From contig WFMF01000018.1 of assembly GCA_011033025.1 (NCBI GenBank), forward strand, positions 744,001 through 808,000: a stretch of DNA of 64,000 nucleotides, in the 5' to 3' direction. The position numbers and the translations under genes were made by a program. This DNA is from Beroe forskalii. Lineage: Eukaryota > Ctenophora > Nuda > Beroida > Beroidae. Below, piece by piece: positions 56,280-64,000 of this stretch. Every line of letters begins with the position of its first letter. Positions within the stretch are counted from its first letter, which is position 1. The notes below the pieces were generated by a model, which ran no database searches, was not told the DNA's origin, and saw only the letters and a list, made by a program, of their open reading frames with translations.

Positions 56280-57965
56280 AGCTGCACGCTTAGCTTTAAA
56301 TGCAGCGCGCACGACCTCACGGTGTGCGCGCACGCTTTTTTAGCTGCACGCACGACCTTACGGAATGCGCGCGCTTTTACATTTTAAAGCTGCGCGCACG
56401 TCCTCACGGTGTGCGCGCACGCTTTTTAAGTTGCGCGCACGACCTCACGGTATGCGCGCACGCTTTTTAAGTTGCGCGCACGACCTCACGGTATGCGCAC
56501 ACGCTTTTTAAGTTGCGCGCACGACCTCACGGTATGCGCGCACACTTCTCAAGCTGCGCGCACGACCCTACGATGTGCGCGGACGCTTTTTAAGCTGCGC
56601 GCACAACCTCACGGTGTGCGCGCACGCTTTCAAAGCCGCGCGCAAGACCTCACGGTGTGCGCGCACGCTTTTAAAGCTGCGCGCACGACCTCACGGTGTG
56701 CGCGCACGCTTTTAAAGCTGTGCGCACGACCTCACGGTGTGCGCGCATGCTTTTTAAGCTGCACGCACAACCTCACAGTGTGCGCGCACGCTTTTTAAGC
56801 AGCGCGCACGACCCTACGGTGTGCGCGCACAACTTCACGGTGTGCGCGCACGGTTTTAAAGCTGCGCGCACGACCTTACGGTGTGCACGCACGCTTTTTA
56901 AGCTGCGCGCACGCTTTTAAAGCTGTGCGCACGACCATAAGGTCTGCGCGCACGCTTTTAAAGCTGCGCGCACGACCATAAGGTGTGCGCCCACGCTTTT
57001 AAAGCTGCGCGCACGACCTTACGGTGCGCGCGCACGCTGTTAAAGCTGCGCGCACGACCTTACGGTGTGCGCGCACACTTTTAAAGCCGCGCGCACGACC
57101 TTACGGTGTGCGCGCACGCTTTTAAAGCTGCGCGCACGACCTTACGGTGCGCGCGCACGCTTTAAAGCTGCGCGCACGACCCGGTGCGCGCACGCTTTTA
57201 AAGCTGCGCGCACGACCTTACGGTGTGCGCACACGCTTTTAAAGCTGCGCGCACGACCTTACGGTGTGCGCACACGCTTTTAAAGCTGCGCGCACGACCT
57301 TACGGTGTGCGCGCACGCTTTTTAAAGCTGCGTGCACGACCTTACGGTGTGCGCGCACGCTTTTAAAGCTGCGCGCGCGACCTTACGGTGTGCGCGCACG
57401 CTTTTAAAGCCGCGCGCACGACCTTACGGTGTGCGCGCACGCTTTTAAAGCCGCGCGCACGACCTTACGGTGTGCGCGCACGCTTTTAAAGCCGCGCGCA
57501 CGACCTTACGGTGTGCGCGCACGCTTTTAAAGCCGCGCGCACGACCTTACGGTGTGCGCGCACGCTTTAAAGCCGCGCGCACGACCTTACGGTGTGCGCG
57601 CACGCTTTTAAAGCCGCGCGCACGACCTCACGGTGCGCGCGCACGCTTTAAAGCCGCGCGCACGACCTTACGGTGTGCGCGCACGCTTTTAAAGCCGCGC
57701 ACGACCTTACGGTGTGCGCGCACGCTTTTAAAGCCGCGCGCACGACCTTACGGTGTGCGCGCACGCTTTTAAAGCCACGCGCACGACCTTACGGTGTGCG
57801 CGCTAGCTTTTAAAGCTGCGCGCACGACCTTACGGTGGGCGCCCACGCTTTCAAAGCTGCACGCACGACCTTACGGTGGGCGCGCACGCTTTTAAAGCTG
57901 CGCGCACTACCATAAGGTGTGCACGCACGCTTTTCAAGCTGTGCGCACGACCTTAAGGTGTGCAT
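56280..57965 (+). repeat. 41-bp GC-rich satellite, about 41 copies
   Basis: Unit cgcttttaaagctgcgcgca followed by cgaccttacggtgtgcgcgc. The period is 41 exactly in the middle (for example 57,441 to 57,482), with small deletions in some copies. The left end is more diverged (ttttaag, cctcacgg), the middle more homogeneous. The same family appears inverted at 38,735-39,048. Each unit holds the palindromes ttttaaa and tgcgcgca. Confidence 0.97.
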
Positions 57966-58277
57966 ACATTAACCTAAGGAAAACTAAGCAACAAATCGAA
58001 AACAAATGATCAGATCGCTATACAAATAGTAAAAATAAATAAATTATCGAACTCAAATAGTGCCGTTCTCAATTTAAATTTGATATGTCTGTAACAGCGA
58101 CCAAAGTGAGGGATTTGACGAAAAAATTTCTGCAAATATCCCTGATATTGGAAAATAAACTGATACTCAATCAAGACTGAGAATTGAGATGTAAATGGTT
58201 AATTTAAGCTATGTACAAGATAAAAAGCTTCTCTGTTACATCTTTTTTGCAAGTTATATTTTTCTGAAGGCGGATAT

Positions 58278-64000
<5,723 letters not shown>

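Noticed and set aside
56163..57772. Arg/Cys/Ala-rich frames on the plus strand
   Set aside because: Translation of the 41-bp satellite; frames are broken wherever unit length changes.

Overview
This is nuclear DNA of an invertebrate metazoan. It shows spliced genes with GT..AG introns, thrombospondin type 1 (TSP1) and kringle modules found in animal extracellular proteins, a conserved spliced RUVBL1 gene, non-LTR retrotransposons, Merlin-, MULE- and Helitron-type elements, and very large satellite arrays. The species cannot be named from what is visible. A 100-base run of N (16,988-17,087) marks an assembly gap.

Host genes occupy only the two ends. On the left, 1-8,725 (+), eleven exons of one secreted or cell-surface type multimodular gene can be traced by splice sites and reading phase: TSP1, TSP1, an unidentified beta-rich module, a second unidentified module, a kringle split over two exons, a third unidentified module, an ephrin-receptor-like Cys-rich module, a Thr/Pro linker, TSP1, and a fourth unidentified module. 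Nearly all introns are phase 1, the signature of exon shuffling. The gene is open at both window ends as seen: no start, no stop, and the last donor at 8,726 has no recognised partner. On the right, 58,278-61,461 (-), lie the last three exons of RUVBL1 (pontin), an AAA+ ATPase; the 5' part lies beyond the window.

The 50 kb between is almost entirely repetitive. It holds: (a) coding relics of transposons, namely LINE ORF1 (17.2-17.9 kb), a MULE transposase piece (38.2 kb), a LINE reverse transcriptase scrap (39.1 kb), a PHD-finger ORF fused to a degraded APE/RT/RNase H LINE (39.5-44.3 kb), and a Merlin transposase (46.2-47.1 kb); (b) non-autonomous Helitrons with A|TC...CTAG|T termini; (c) many MITE-like inverted-repeat elements; (d) several inverted-repeat elements whose interior is filled with one short word and its reverse complement (GTGGACTCC, CACCAATGG, TCCATTGGATCC, TTGGGCAAA, each in a different element); (e) tandem arrays: about 5.75 kb of a 20-bp unit (27.1-32.9 kb), about 3.6 kb of a 21-bp unit (50.8-54.4 kb), a 62-bp unit arranged as a giant palindrome (54.4-55.9 kb), a 41-bp GC-rich unit (56.3-58.0 kb, and inverted at 38.7-39.05 kb), and a 143-bp unit (20.86-21.64 kb).

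The most unusual signals are: a tandem array of about eight copies of a 3' splice site plus exon start directly in front of a TSP1 exon (7,240-7,720), in which every upstream copy leads to an in-frame stop; a 143-bp perfect palindrome at 9,848-9,990; a small element (48,041-48,212) that would fold into a stem with three hairpins, each closed by GCGAAGC; and a MITE at 19,975-20,154 whose inverted repeats carry the same word as the 5.75-kb satellite.
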